Shown here: positions 48,796 through 58,700 of the stretch, piece by piece | How positions within the stretch are numbered: position 1 is the stretch's first letter | Layout of the letters: every line of letters begins with the position of its first letter | NCBI RefSeq assembly: GCF_918797505.1 | Contig: NC_092799.1 | Location: forward strand, 29,896,597-29,960,596 | DNA from: Bemisia tabaci | Lineage: Eukaryota > Arthropoda > Insecta > Hemiptera > Aleyrodidae | Direction: 5' to 3' | Length of the DNA: 64,000 nucleotides | Program-made: the position numbers and the translations under genes | Notes under the pieces: generated by a model | Seen by the model: the letters and a program-made list of their open reading frames with translations, nothing else | What the model was told of the DNA's origin: nothing | Database searches by the model: none

Positions 48796-49023
48796 CTTGG
48801 CAAAAAAAACCTCTTGGACCCGGAGTCTTGAAGTACTCTCAAAAAAATTGACAAGAAACACTTCTCTAAATTTAATCGGACATTTGTTTGAATCATAAGC
48901 AGATCCGTTTAAATTAAGAAGCTTAGCTCTCGATTCCAGCAAAAATCTGCTTGATTCAAGAGGATTTTTTCTTGTCAGATTTTTTTAAGATTCCAGACCT
49001 TGGATCCTGCAGTCTTTTTTAGT
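48796..49023. mobile_element. CACTGG MITE, copy E (diverged subfamily)
   Basis: The same landmarks are present in the same order but diverged: GGAGTCTTGAAGTACTC, TTGACAAGAAA, AAATTAAGAAGC, GATTCAAGAGGATTTTTTC, CTTGTCAGATTTTTTTAAGA, then TCTTTTTTAGTG. It is older than the other copies. Confidence 0.6.
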
Positions 49024-49445
49024 GTTTGAAAAACCGAGCCGTACTGAGTTATATCATGGGGGAAACTTTCTGAAGTTGTCTTCCTACAGTAAACATGATG
49101 TGAGAAACTATTTTTCATTCAATTTTTCGAAATATTCTTGGACTTCTGCACATTGGATTGCTTATTTTATTTTTAGCAGAAAATATCGTTTGAATGTAAT
49201 AGTATTTTAAGAGCCAAACCTCAACACTTTTTATCTTTGAAAGTTCTCTTCCTTCAAAACGCACTATGTAAGAAAAGAACTTGGGGTCTATTTTTAGAAC
49301 ACTCACCTTAAATCCATTGAACGTAGTATCTATGGACACGCATTAAAATTAATTTCGTACTTTTCCTATCCCGAAGAACTCCCTGCAGGTTAACACAGAA
49401 CAAATATTACCCTCAAAATAACGTTTTAAAAACCAACTTACTTCG

Positions 49446-49945
49446 CTGCTTTTCCGAAAGATATGTCAGTATTGGAATGACGCGCGGAGCGTAAAACAGG
49501 GGAAGAATATCGACGGTGCAAGTCGGCAATCACATAACTCGGTTTGCGACGTCGCAGACTTCCTGTCATACTTTATTTTTTAAATGGAAAACTACTCAAC
49601 GGCAATTCTTTAAAACTGTCATGATTTTTCTTCTCAATGCGAAGAAAATACTGCAAAAACTTCAAGAAATAATGTCAATTTGCTCTCCTTCAAAAAAATG
49701 ACGTAGAGGCGGAGATTTTCAGACACCGCAAACGAGTTATGTGATTGCCGACTTTCACCGTCGATATACGAAGTTGGGTTCGAACCCAACATGCAACTAT
49801 TTTAACTCCACTGTGGGCCGGGTTGCATACTCTCGATTTTGTGGGCGAAATATAAGGTCTGCCCACGGCTTTCGTTGTAGCGTAAAGTTGCAAGTAGTGT
49901 TTTCCTCGAGTGTGACGTCTATTTCGGGCAACTGTGTGGACGCTC
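49446..49945. repeat. Unclassified interspersed repeat, copy 2 (interrupted)
   Basis: It shares CTTTTCCGAAA...GCGCGGAG and, after the nested element, ACGAAGTTGGGTTC, CATGCAACTATTTTAACTC and GGCGAAATAT with 31755-31983. It does not look like a gene. Confidence 0.65.
49511..49763. mobile_element. CGACGGTG MITE nested in a repeat, 4-bp TSD ATAT
   Basis: CGACGGTGCAAGTCGGCAAT... and ...ATTGCCGACTTTCACCGTCG pair over about 35 bp. ATAT lies on both sides (49507-49510 and 49764-49767). The empty paralogous site at 31755-31983 has a single ATAT. No superfamily is assigned. Confidence 0.85.
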
Positions 49946-50515
49946 CTAACGCACAGATTTCCAACGCGATTGTTTTAACCGATTCCTGAAATTTGGGCCC
50001 GGCTTGGACATTATTAATTAAAGCCTGACGCAACTGTCAAGTGCACGAAACGTTTCCAAGTTTCTGTATCACTAACGCGGATCGCGCGTTAAAGATTTAA
50101 ATAACGCATGTTGAACATCGTTTATCTCGGTATGATTACCATCGTAAAATGACGCAAAGGAAAGACGTAAAAATCATTTTAATGCTCACCGACGGTGCGG
50201 CTGCTCAATTTGCGAGTCCACAAATCGTCGCCCCTCCGACGTAAGGGCGTATCTCAATTTCCAGGTGAGCCTTATCCCGCATATGAATCCATGCTCTCTG
50301 GGGCTCATGTGGAAAGCGAGAAACGCTCTGACGTCAGAGGAGTGACGAGATCACGCTTCCGCGAACGAAATGACCAATCATGCCGAATCGCAGTGCGCTC
50401 TTTTCAGCGGAAACTTTATTTCGTTTTCGGCCAACGCAAATTGAGCGCCATTTTTCTTTTCCTTTTTTTCATATACTTGTATGCAAGAATTATATCTCTG
50501 GCGTCGCACAGTGGA

Positions 50516-50739
50516 ACGAGTTTTCGGAAGAAGTCGGACAAGATATTTTTGACGAAAATGTAAGATTTTACGTTTATGTCGTCACGTTTTTCATTTTAAG
50601 GGGTGCTTTTTGTAGAAAATTTTACGAGAAATCCAATGAAACTCCTTTTAAAACAACATTATTTCATATTAGTTAAGATTTACGATTTTAAAGTTTTTAA
50701 ATCATGTCCGACCTCTCCTTTTGACTTGATCCACTGTGC
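50516..50739. mobile_element. GCACAGTGG MITE, copy 3, 3-bp TSD GTC
   Basis: GCACAGTGGAACGAG...TTGACTTGATCCACTGTGC, interior TTTTAAGGGGTGCTTT. Perfect GTC on both sides. It lies in pum intron 1. Confidence 0.85.
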
Positions 50740-52814
50740 GTCGGCTGGAATCAAGTGAAACGCGAAAATCTTTTTTTTTTTAAAGTCTCGAAAAGAAAGC
50801 CTGAGTTCTATCCTTCACCGTCAACTGAGATTTATTTTAAAATATCTCGACATCTCCTCTATATCTTTTTGAAACACTGATGATTCTTTTGCCAGAAAAT
50901 ATCAGTGTAAGTTCTTGGTCTTTGTTCCTCCAGATTTTTCAAGGAACCCAAATATTACGTAAAGAATGACGAAAAACGTTGAGCGCGATGACTGCTGAAG
51001 GTTACAAGCGCTGAGCGTCGGGTACACTTCGTGAATTACGTCTTCACGCGGTAAAACTCACTCTCAGATCTACTCAATCTATTTTGTTACGTCATCCAGT
51101 GGCGGAGAAAAATTGTTAAAAAATTAGCTCATAAAGTATTTTCACACGGAAGAGTAATGTTTTCTCATTAAGTGTTTCAGAGCGATTATTATCGTAATTT
51201 TACGTCGGTGTTGTCAACTTCGTTCAACTTAACATTTTCATTGTTATTTGCCACCTCCTCGAATCAATGGACCTCATTCATTGGTTAAGTTTTACGTACC
51301 GCACTTTTTTCGATTTTTGACCCTCCTCTCCCCCTTGTAACGCCCCCGTGACGTAGCCCTACCCCCCCCCCCCCTTTGAATCACGTAACGCCGGCCTTTT
51401 ACTCATTACCCTTGGAAGCAGGCTTCCTTGTTTTTCGTTTTTTCTTTTTGGCAACGAACTAGTGCCTTCTCCTCTTGATGCTATATTAGCTTCATTGCAT
51501 CAGTCGTGCCGGCAATATTGGATGTCTAGACAAACAAAGGCTCAAATGCACCGCGTCGCGAAGGTTGCCAGTGTGTGCAATATAATGTTGATATTTTACA
51601 TGGGTTTTAATGGTGAAAAACGCTGCGTTTTTTACACCATCTGGCAAGGGGGCAGCGTCGCGGCGTGTCTCGCTCGCCCACTCAGGATGACGCCTGCGCC
51701 TTGTAGTCGCGTCGCAGGTCGTCCTGGTGTGAATGTCAAAGGTTGAGTCTTCCTGTCGTTACGCAATGTTTGGGTTCTCAAAGCGTCTGGCTTCGGGGGC
51801 GCTGAAGGTGGTATCTCCAGTGGTATCTATGCGGACAATTGCCTGTGCAGAGTACCCCACAGTGGTTGTTTTATTTTGCTCTCATCGCTTTTTTTTTTAT
51901 GGAATTCGGAACAAAATCCTAGACACCACCAGTCATGAGTTTTAGGTTGAAAATGTCTCTTCTGTAGGCTGCGCAGAAGCGAAACGAAGGTCATTTTCCC
52001 CCGCGAAGGTCCATAACGCAAGATGCGCTTTAATCTTCGTCCATCTTTGAGAGGAGTTTTCGAGAAAGTATTGGCTCGACTCAGAAACTTTCCCTAACAT
52101 TTCGCTGAAAATTCTAAATTAGAAATGAGGACGTCACAGCGTTTAGTCGAAAATAACTTGTGAGAGACGAATTCCTCAAGCCCTACGTTGAGAAAAAGAG
52201 TAAATCGTTCACGGATACAACGTCGTGATGTTGAGGGTCAGAATGAAGGAATCGCCAGGATTCATCAAGTTATGGGGTAAAGCTGGGAAAATCGGGGAAT
52301 TTCTCAAGCAATCTGCGTCAAAAACCGAGAACTTTTTCTTTTTTTTGCTCTCATCGTATTTTTAATGCGGTGACGGAAGATGAAAGAGTTTTTATTTTGC
52401 TTTTCGCCTTTTTTAGATATCTTGAAGAATACAATTTTTCTTAAGAAAACCGGGAAACATTACGGGAAGACTCTGAATTTTGTCCTGTAGAGCAGGACGA
52501 ATGACGAATTCCCGACACGAGGAGCTACTTGACAGGATCCATTGGTTTCATTTTCTCATGCTATCTGTATTTTCTCCTGAGCAGGGAACAGTATACGGAG
52601 CTTTCAGCCGGGACGTTTTAAGTCGGGATTAATTCATGTTACTACTCCCAGGACGATCGTTACTGCGCGATGATTTCTAGTGATGTTTTCTGACATGCAA
52701 TGGAAGAATGCTGTATCAGCTCCCAAACATTGCAAAATTTTACCGTCTATTTCATGATTTCTCCAGGAAAATAGTGCTAATTTCTCCTTTCATCCGTCAT
52801 AAAATTTTATTCCC
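50740..52814. other. Intron sequence without recognised features
   Basis: Part of pum intron 1. It contains a 13-base C run (51362-51374) inside GTAACGCC...CACGTAACGCC, perhaps a degraded inverted repeat. Nothing else is recognised. Confidence 0.4.
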
Positions 52815-52956
52815 AATTTGATCTTATACACCAAAAATATCCAGGGAAATATATTCCTAACTTTTCTTTAAAATAAATATTTTATCCGAGGAAATTGGAC
52901 AACGCGTATATGCACTTACAGCGTTTTTTCTCAGCATGGTAGTACATCAGAGTAAG
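52815..52956. mobile_element. CTGCCGTGCTAAG MITE, right part
   Basis: AAAATAAATATTTTATCCGA, then GAGGAAATTGGACAAC and CAGCGTTTTTTCTCAGCATG, match the right half of 4789-5026. Confidence 0.5.
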
Positions 52957-53157
52957 TCTTTCTTGGATCAGTCATAAACAGGGATTCCGTCGCTTATCGT
53001 GTCGACGTCTGTCACGCAGTAGGCATCGTCCCTCGAGCGAACCGAGCGTTTACCCCGAACGATGATTTGGGGGAGCCCACAACTGGGTCAGGGTTTCTCG
53101 CACCCTCTTTTTCGGGCCGCCAAATAAATCGCCGTCCGCGATGGCCTCGCCGACGCC

Positions 53158-53392
53158 GCACAGTGGATCGAGTTAGTCAGAGAGAGCGGACACGAAATTT
53201 TTGATTAAAACTGGAAATTTTGATGTTCATATCGTCACATTTTAATTTCAAGGGGTGTCCCTGCGGCAGGAAATTTTACGGGGATACCAATGGTACCGCT
53301 TTTAGAACCTCACTGTTTTGTATTAACGGAGTTATAAGCGTTTAAGTTTCCAACTTTCGTCTGACCTCTCCCGTTGACTCGATCCACCGTGC
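53158..53392. mobile_element. GCACAGTGG MITE, copy 4, 3-bp TSD GCC
   Basis: GCACAGTGGATCGAGTTAGT...TTGACTCGATCCACCGTGC, 235 bp, flanked by GCC on both sides. It lies 0.9 kb upstream of pum exon 2. Confidence 0.85.
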
Positions 53393-53483
53393 GCCGCGCC
53401 GCGTGAATAGCGCCTCTCAGCAGGTCCTCGTAAGGAAGGCTTCGCCATTTTGCAAGGATGCGGCCTCAAAGCGGAATTCGTCA

Positions 53484-53590
53484 ACCGCTGTAGTAAGGCT
53501 GAACGCCGTTTGAGCTTTCTGCCGTTGCCAATTTTCTCGAAGAATGTAAAATTTCTCGTGACGGTTCGTAAATTTTCCGTTTGTTTTTTC
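53484..53590. mobile_element. CTGCCGTGCTAAG MITE, left fragment
   Basis: CTGTAGTAAGGCTGAACGCC followed by GCCGTTGCCAATTTTCTCG matches the left arm. It sits between a GCACAGTGG copy and a CACTGG copy. Confidence 0.5.
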
Positions 53591-53606
53591 AGAGAGTCGC
53601 ATAGCA

Positions 53607-53835
53607 CACTGGGGGGGGAAAAAAACACAGTGAATCTAGAGTCCAGACTCTTGAAAACATTGACAAGGAAAAATGCTCTTGATTCAATCGGATTTTTGCT
53701 TGAATCAAAACGAAATCCGCTTAAATTAAGAGGCTTGGTTCTTGATTTAAGCTAGATTCTGATTGAATCAAGAGTACTTTTTCTTGTCGATTTTTTTAAG
53801 AGTCTAGACTCTAGATCCAATGTGTTTTTCCAGCG
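53607..53835 (-). mobile_element. CACTGG MITE, copy F (inverted)
   Basis: CACTGGGGGGGGAAAAAAAC...CAATGTGTTTTTCCAGC, with the internal landmarks in reverse order to the other copies. GCA precedes the element and follows its CCAGC end. It lies just upstream of pum exon 2. Confidence 0.85.
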
Positions 53836-54298
53836 CAGTTTTATTCGACGCATCTCAGAGCGGTAGGAAAAATTACCGTGTCCTCTCTCAGTAATGAATC
53901 ATCGATCAGGGAGAAAGTTGGCAACATTTGAAAGCTAAATGGCGTTCCTCTTCAACATGACAGTTCGGTCTACCGTCGTGGCATAAGTCGCGCTGGTCTG
54001 GCAGCTCCTCGATTGTTGAATCGTTATCGAATGACCTTGATCGATATATAGCATTGTTAAGATAGGGATTTATCAATCAGAAGCATTCGATAACGATTCA
54101 ACAATCGACCCGCTGGTTTTGATTCGTTCAAAGTTGGCTTTCCGTGGAATTCACTCAATATTCTGATAGCTGAACAGCTCAGCAATGATGGCCTCGTTGA
54201 GATTCAGCCTTGCGTTTTTAGTACTTTATCTAAAAATGTTATTTATATTTGTGCGGTATTGAATTTGCATTGATTCACGTTCCTCTTTTTTGTTTCAG

Positions 54299-54416
54299 AT
54301 CGCGCCCTCGGCTAAAAAGCTGTGGGGTGTAGAGGAAGTGAAAGAAGACGGTCCAAAAGGAATACTTAACTTAAATGACCATCAAATGTGGAGAAATCCA
54401 ACATGGAGCACATCAG
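54299..54416 (+). CDS. pum: Pumilio-like protein, coding exon 2 (conserved N-terminal motif)
   Basis: This 118-bp internal exon has a pyrimidine-rich acceptor (ttttttgtttcag) and a donor CAG|GTAAGC. It is open from its first base for 39 codons and ends in phase 1. Key residues in order are AKKLW, a short acidic linker, DGPKGI, then MWRNPTWSTS. This matches the conserved N-terminal block of animal Pumilio proteins, where KKFWE...KDGPKGI...WRxxAWGTS is known from vertebrate PUM1/PUM2. The family's eight PUF repeats at the C-terminus are not in this window. The trailing single G would begin a codon for an acidic residue after STS, as in PUM1. The exon lies 20,255 bp downstream of exon 1, and no further exon of the gene was found before the window end, so intron 2 exceeds 9.5 kb. 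Confidence 0.85.
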
Positions 54417-54625
54417 GTAAGCTTCTTTTCCTCTCTAAATGTTTCGACGGTTGAAAAAGAACTTCAGAAAAACGAACATGCGACTGCAGGACTGTGGTGT
54501 ACTGGTTTCTCTCTTTTCTATCTTGCAACAGATACCACTTTCAAACGTTGCAATATGTTTGTATTTACCAAACCGCCGGGAAAATCGCTTATTCGCCACT
54601 ATACATATTGCGCTGAATTCAAGTA

Positions 54626-55177
54626 CAGTAGACTCTGGATTATCCGGCTTCGTATTTTCCGGACTCTGGATTATCCGGATCGATTTTGCAACCATGTAAC
54701 TACGTACGCATTCCGATAAGTGAGCGGATCCGCGGAGAAGCGGTCGCAAGGCATATTGGCGCCTGCAAGGCTGAAGGAATACTTCAAGCATTGCGCCAAA
54801 CGGTGAGGTCGGCGTGGAACGCATTAGCGCCTACTAGATTGCAGAAATACTTCTCCCATTACGCCAAACGCAGTGCAGTCGGTTAGTTAGCCTAAAACGC
54901 ACATTAGCGGCTACAAGACTGCATGAATACTTCACGCATTGCGCGCTTTAATCGTTGTATTGTAATTTATCGTTGTCGGCTACCATTCACAATCACCATT
55001 GAGTCGTTCAGTTTGGCGTTAACCTTTTAAATTCGTGTTGGTATGTACATGATGTATACATAATAAGAGTACTGTGGTGTTGGTTGGTGGTGTTTGTGTT
55101 TACTATTATTATCCGGATTTCTTTTTCATCCGGATCGGGCCCGGCACCATTTAATCCGCATAATTCATAGTCTACTG
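54626..55177. mobile_element. pogo/Tigger-like MITE
   Basis: It starts CAGTAGACTCTGGATTATCC and ends TAATTCATAGTCTACTG, with TA on both sides (54624-54625 and 55178-55179). The CAGTAGACTC...ATTATCCGG terminus and TA target site are hallmarks of pogo/Tigger elements of the Tc1/mariner superfamily. A second ATTATCCGG motif is repeated just inside. There is no transposase. It lies 209 bp into pum intron 2. Confidence 0.8.
54745..54955 (+). repeat. Three tandem copies of the same unit inside the pogo-like element
   Basis: AATACTTCACGCATTGCGCC-like cores occur at about 54778, 54846 and 54926 (periods of 68-80 bp), each preceded by a variant of TTAGCGCCTACAAGACTGCA. This is the reverse complement of the unit at 8232-8410. 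Confidence 0.75.
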
Positions 55178-55523
55178 TACTTTTTTTAACCCTTCACAAA
55201 ACCGCTGGAAAAATCGCGCGGTTTTTAAATGTTTACGGAAACTTGCATAAACATGTTAGTTGAATCAACACTGATCAAAGCGGATACCAAACGCGTAACC
55301 TAACGCTTTAACACGTAGACATCATGGAGTATCACGCGAAAATGAAGGAAAGTCTTAGTTTTTCGCTCGGCTCAAAATCCTGACGTTTAGAAATGTAGGC
55401 ATCATGCTTGTATCCATAAATTTGTAAATCTAGCGCGCAACTATTCGAACTCTCAGAGTAGGAATAAGATATCACTAAAGGGACCGAGTTTATCAGAAAG
55501 GAACCAGCCCACATTTTCGAAAA

Positions 55524-55676
55524 AAATTGGCCTCCGGCCAATTTATGCGCGGCGCTTCGCGCCGCGTACCGGCGCTACGCGCCGGCATTTGGGGGGCTTC
55601 GCCCCCCCATCCGCTTAGCGGATTGGTGCGGGGACCGCACGGGACTTTCTCGCTCGAGCCGGCGCTTCGCGCCGGC
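55524..55676. repeat. Array of seven perfect hairpins, each with a 3-nt loop
   Basis: Consecutive stem-loops (stem length, loop): 55524-55544 (9, TCC), 55548-55566 (8, TTC), 55569-55585 (7, TAC), 55591-55607 (7, TTC), 55609-55623 (6, TTA), 55626-55640 (6, GGA), 55658-55676 (8, TTC). The stems differ in sequence, except that the third is contained in the last (CCGGCGC). The block is GC-rich inside AT-rich intron sequence. I know no insect element of this design; GC-rich palindrome clusters are known from some organelle genomes. Confidence 0.85.
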
Positions 55677-56689
55677 ATAGACACTTTTACTGGAATATTT
55701 AGAAAAATACTGCCAATTTTACAAAATCATAAAGTTTGATTGGAATTTTGATCACAGGATAATAGTTATGAAATTTTTATTCAAACCACTGAACTTTATT
55801 GTAAATGTCTTCGCGATATGTGATGAATTCATATATTCGGACTCGACTTGTTCATTTTATGAGGCATCTTCAATTAAATATGTAATTGATTAACAAAGTC
55901 TCCTGTCAAAGATGGCGATCCGTAAAAATCTTAGCTTTTCTACGATTCATTAGGATCCATTAGATTCATTGACATCATACTTCAGATACGATTTTATATT
56001 ATAATCTCTCCTTAAGCACGGTCAAAAGCCATCAAATATCTACTTGAATGGGTAGAATGACTATTCGATGTTCAAATAGTCTTAAAACTAAACGGTTTTC
56101 GCTTAGCATCTCCCAAATTTTAAATTTGGCGGGCGAATCTACCTGCTGGAAGGTTCACCACACGCCCGCCAGGAGCGCCATCTCCTTACTGCGTATCCCT
56201 GTAATTCAGAGCGAAAACAATAGAGAGCGCTGAGAGCGCCATCTCCTCGCTGCTGTCAACAAACCTCGGTTTCTAACAATTTATAACCTCCTTTATTAAG
56301 TAACAAGCATTAAATCAGTCATATTTGTGCCGTATTATTATATTATATTTGTGCTTAGTACCTCGTAAAAAGGAACCGCGAAAGATGGAATCTGCCGGGA
56401 TTCTAAATTCATTAACAACAAACATATTAGTTTTTAATAAAGATCTAAGTGTCAGTTCTTGGCGTTAGCTTGATGATTCATAGTACCTTTGATATATTGT
56501 GAGTACCTAATTAGTTGTCTAATTTTGCTTGGTGTATACCTACGGAGTAATTTTGGAAATAGTATATGATGCATTATATAATGCATTTGAATTCCTGGGT
56601 TTCACCTGACTCAAAGCGTTCGCTGCTGTTATCTAGAAGCGTTCCGACTCACTTATCAGAGAATTGAGCGTTTCCTATCGGTCCCTCTG

Positions 56690-57180
56690 CAATTATGAGA
56701 TTAGTCCAAGAATCCTTTAGGAACTTAAATTAATGACTCAGATGGTGCTTTTGAGCCAACTTTCAAAGAATTAAAGGCATTTTTTCAAAATCTACAGTCC
56801 ATGAGCTCTCCGTGTGACCGAAGTGCTCTCCTCGCTATATGACGCGTAACCCTTCAATTTTTAGTTTAGTCCAAAGACCTCATAGGAACTTACATTATTG
56901 AACCAGGTGGTGCTCTTATGCCAACTTTCGAAGAAATGAAAGGCATTTTTTTTCAAATTTACAGTCTTTGAAAATGAGTTGTTTGTGTGATGTCGCGGAG
57001 CAAAGTGCCCTACTTTTGGGCCTCGTAATCCCTTGAATTTTGAGTTTATTCCAAAGATCTTTTAGGAACTTAAATTAATGACCCAGGCAATGTGCTTGAT
57101 GCCCACTTTTAAAGAATTAAAGGCATTTTTCAAAATTTACAGTCCCTCAAAATGAGCTTTCCGTGTGATTTTGCTGAAAA
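56690..57180. repeat. Three tandem units of about 165-180 bp
   Basis: TAGGAACTTAAATTAATGAC recurs at 56718, 56883 and 57063 with matching downstream blocks (GAATTAAAGGCATTTTTTC, AATTTACAGTC, TTCCGTGTGA). The array runs into CACACGGACGGACACACA (57347-57363) and a T run at 57430-57448. Confidence 0.75.
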
Positions 57181-57713
57181 TGGACCTTTAACCCAATTTG
57201 ACCCTAGCCCCCCCAAATTTTAGCGTACCTCAAAATCGTTGGACGTGCATAAGGAGACCATAGATATGGTGTCCTGTGCCAATTTTGAATGAAATCGAAC
57301 AGATAGATTCTGAGATATCGCTGTACACAGATTTGGGGGACGCCACACGGACGGACACACATTTTTTCAAGTATGGTTATTTTTACTCCTGGGACCTTAA
57401 AACGTCTAGAAATGATGAAATTTCAACTTTTTTTTTTTTTTTTTTTTTGGAGGATGACAATACTTCCTCTCTACCCTATGGGAGCGAGAAAGTAAAAATT
57501 GAGGAAGTCAATTTTTTCTGATCCACCAGCCGTATTTTCTCCTGCCAAAAACTGAAAGTCGAAAGACAGAAATTAATGTGTTAAAAAAGAAAGTAAAGTT
57601 TATTTTCTACCTTGAGCTTTATGCAGAAATAAAACTTCAAACCCCTTTTTCTCAGTTTCAATTTGATGTGGGGTGGTTCCTATCTGATGAACTCGGACCG
57701 AATAATGTACGAT

Positions 57714-57882
57714 CACCCAATATTTAGTGCTATGGGATCAGCACAAGAAAAGTGTCTTCATGAAATCATTTTATCGAGTCGAGAGGCGGAAAGCCGAAAT
57801 TTTCCGGACAAGAGAGGAATTGTCTTTCCTCCGGAGGAAGTTACGTCTCTATTTCTAAGAAGATTTGAATCCAGCGACCACC
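57714..57882 (+). repeat. Direct repeat A (coding-like), left copy
   Basis: CACCCAATATTTAGTGCTAT...AGAAGATTTGAATCC, nearly identical to 58542-58700. It is open in one frame (within 57663-57923), giving IFSAMGSAQEKCLHE...NFPDKRG. No family is recognised. Confidence 0.7.
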
Positions 57883-57914
57883 CAATCAGGGATTTAGAGC
57901 TGAGGTTTGAGGGA

Positions 57915-58530
57915 GCATCATAAACGGAGCCGCATCGGCGCGCGAGGCGGAGGCCCGGCGCGGACTTTCATGCCGCTTCGATCAGTGCGCCGGGGGAGCG
58001 CATATGCCGTTGAGGCGGCTTCACCTGGTGAAGCCGACTCCCGGCTCCTTTTCTGATGCTGCATCAGTTTTGATGCTGAGTCCAGCATCAAAATTAGCGG
58101 CCTCAATTAGCAGACGCGTCGGACGCCAGCGCCCCGGCGTGGGCCACCGCGCCGATGGGAAACGTAAACAAAGGGGTGTTCCGCGAATTCATCGCCGAGT
58201 CCGAGGGTCGCGGTCTTCTGGGACAGCCCCGTCGGTAATTAAGCTGGGTGGCGGGTCCGAAAATTAAGGCCGTATCGGGCCGCAAGCCGACGGTCCGGCC
58301 GCAGAGGCTGAGGCCCGCTGAGGCCCATGAGCCAGCATCAAACCTCAGCATCAGCGCTTGAGGCTGGCTCGGTCGGCTCTCCAGCATCGGGCTTCAATGC
58401 CCGAAGCCGGCGGCCGGCAGGTTGAGCGCATCAGGCTCGGAGCCGTATGCCCGAACGGCCGCTACCTGGGCATACGGCATTGATGCTGAAGCTACGAGTT
58501 GATGCTGTACAGCATAACCTCATGAGGCGC
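57915..58530. repeat. GC-rich segment with TGATGCT/AGCATCA inverted motifs
   Basis: GC-rich, with many TGATGCTG and CAGCATCA words in both orientations, GAGGCGGCTTCACC/GGTGAAGCC palindromes, and CGTATGCCCGAA...GGGCATACGGC. It lies between the two direct repeats. No gene is recognised. Confidence 0.45.
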
Positions 58531-58541
58531 CTCAAATGCCT

Positions 58542-58700
58542 GCACCCAATATTTAGTGCTATGGGATCAGCAAAAGAAAAGTGTCTTCATCATGAAATCA
58601 TTTTATTGAGTCGAGAGATGGAAAGCCGAAATTTTCCGGACAAGAGAGGAGTTGTCTTTCCAAGTTACGTCTCCATTTCTAAGAAGATTTGAATCCATAT
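58542..58700 (+). repeat. Direct repeat A (coding-like), right copy
   Basis: Same as 57714-57882 except for a 3-base insertion (CATCAT) and loss of CTCCGGAGGA or equivalent. The open frame here ends early (KKI stop). The two copies bracket a GC-rich segment of about 660 bp. Confidence 0.7.

Larger units (their letters stand above)
34044..54298 (+). other. pum: pum intron 1 (20,255 bp)
   Basis: It begins GTGAGT and ends in a polypyrimidine tract plus CAG. It is filled with mobile-element remnants listed separately and has two CpG-rich patches (44200-44620 and 47540-48070) that could be alternative promoters. The first 2.3 kb (34044-36367) shows no repeat that I recognise. Long introns near the 5' end are typical of insect pumilio genes. 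Confidence 0.7.

Noticed and set aside
49770..49800. GGGTTCGAACCC box B-like motif as a tRNA or SINE
   Set aside because: No box A at the right distance, and the paralogue at 31840 has GGGTTCAAACCT; it is a palindrome inside an unclassified repeat.
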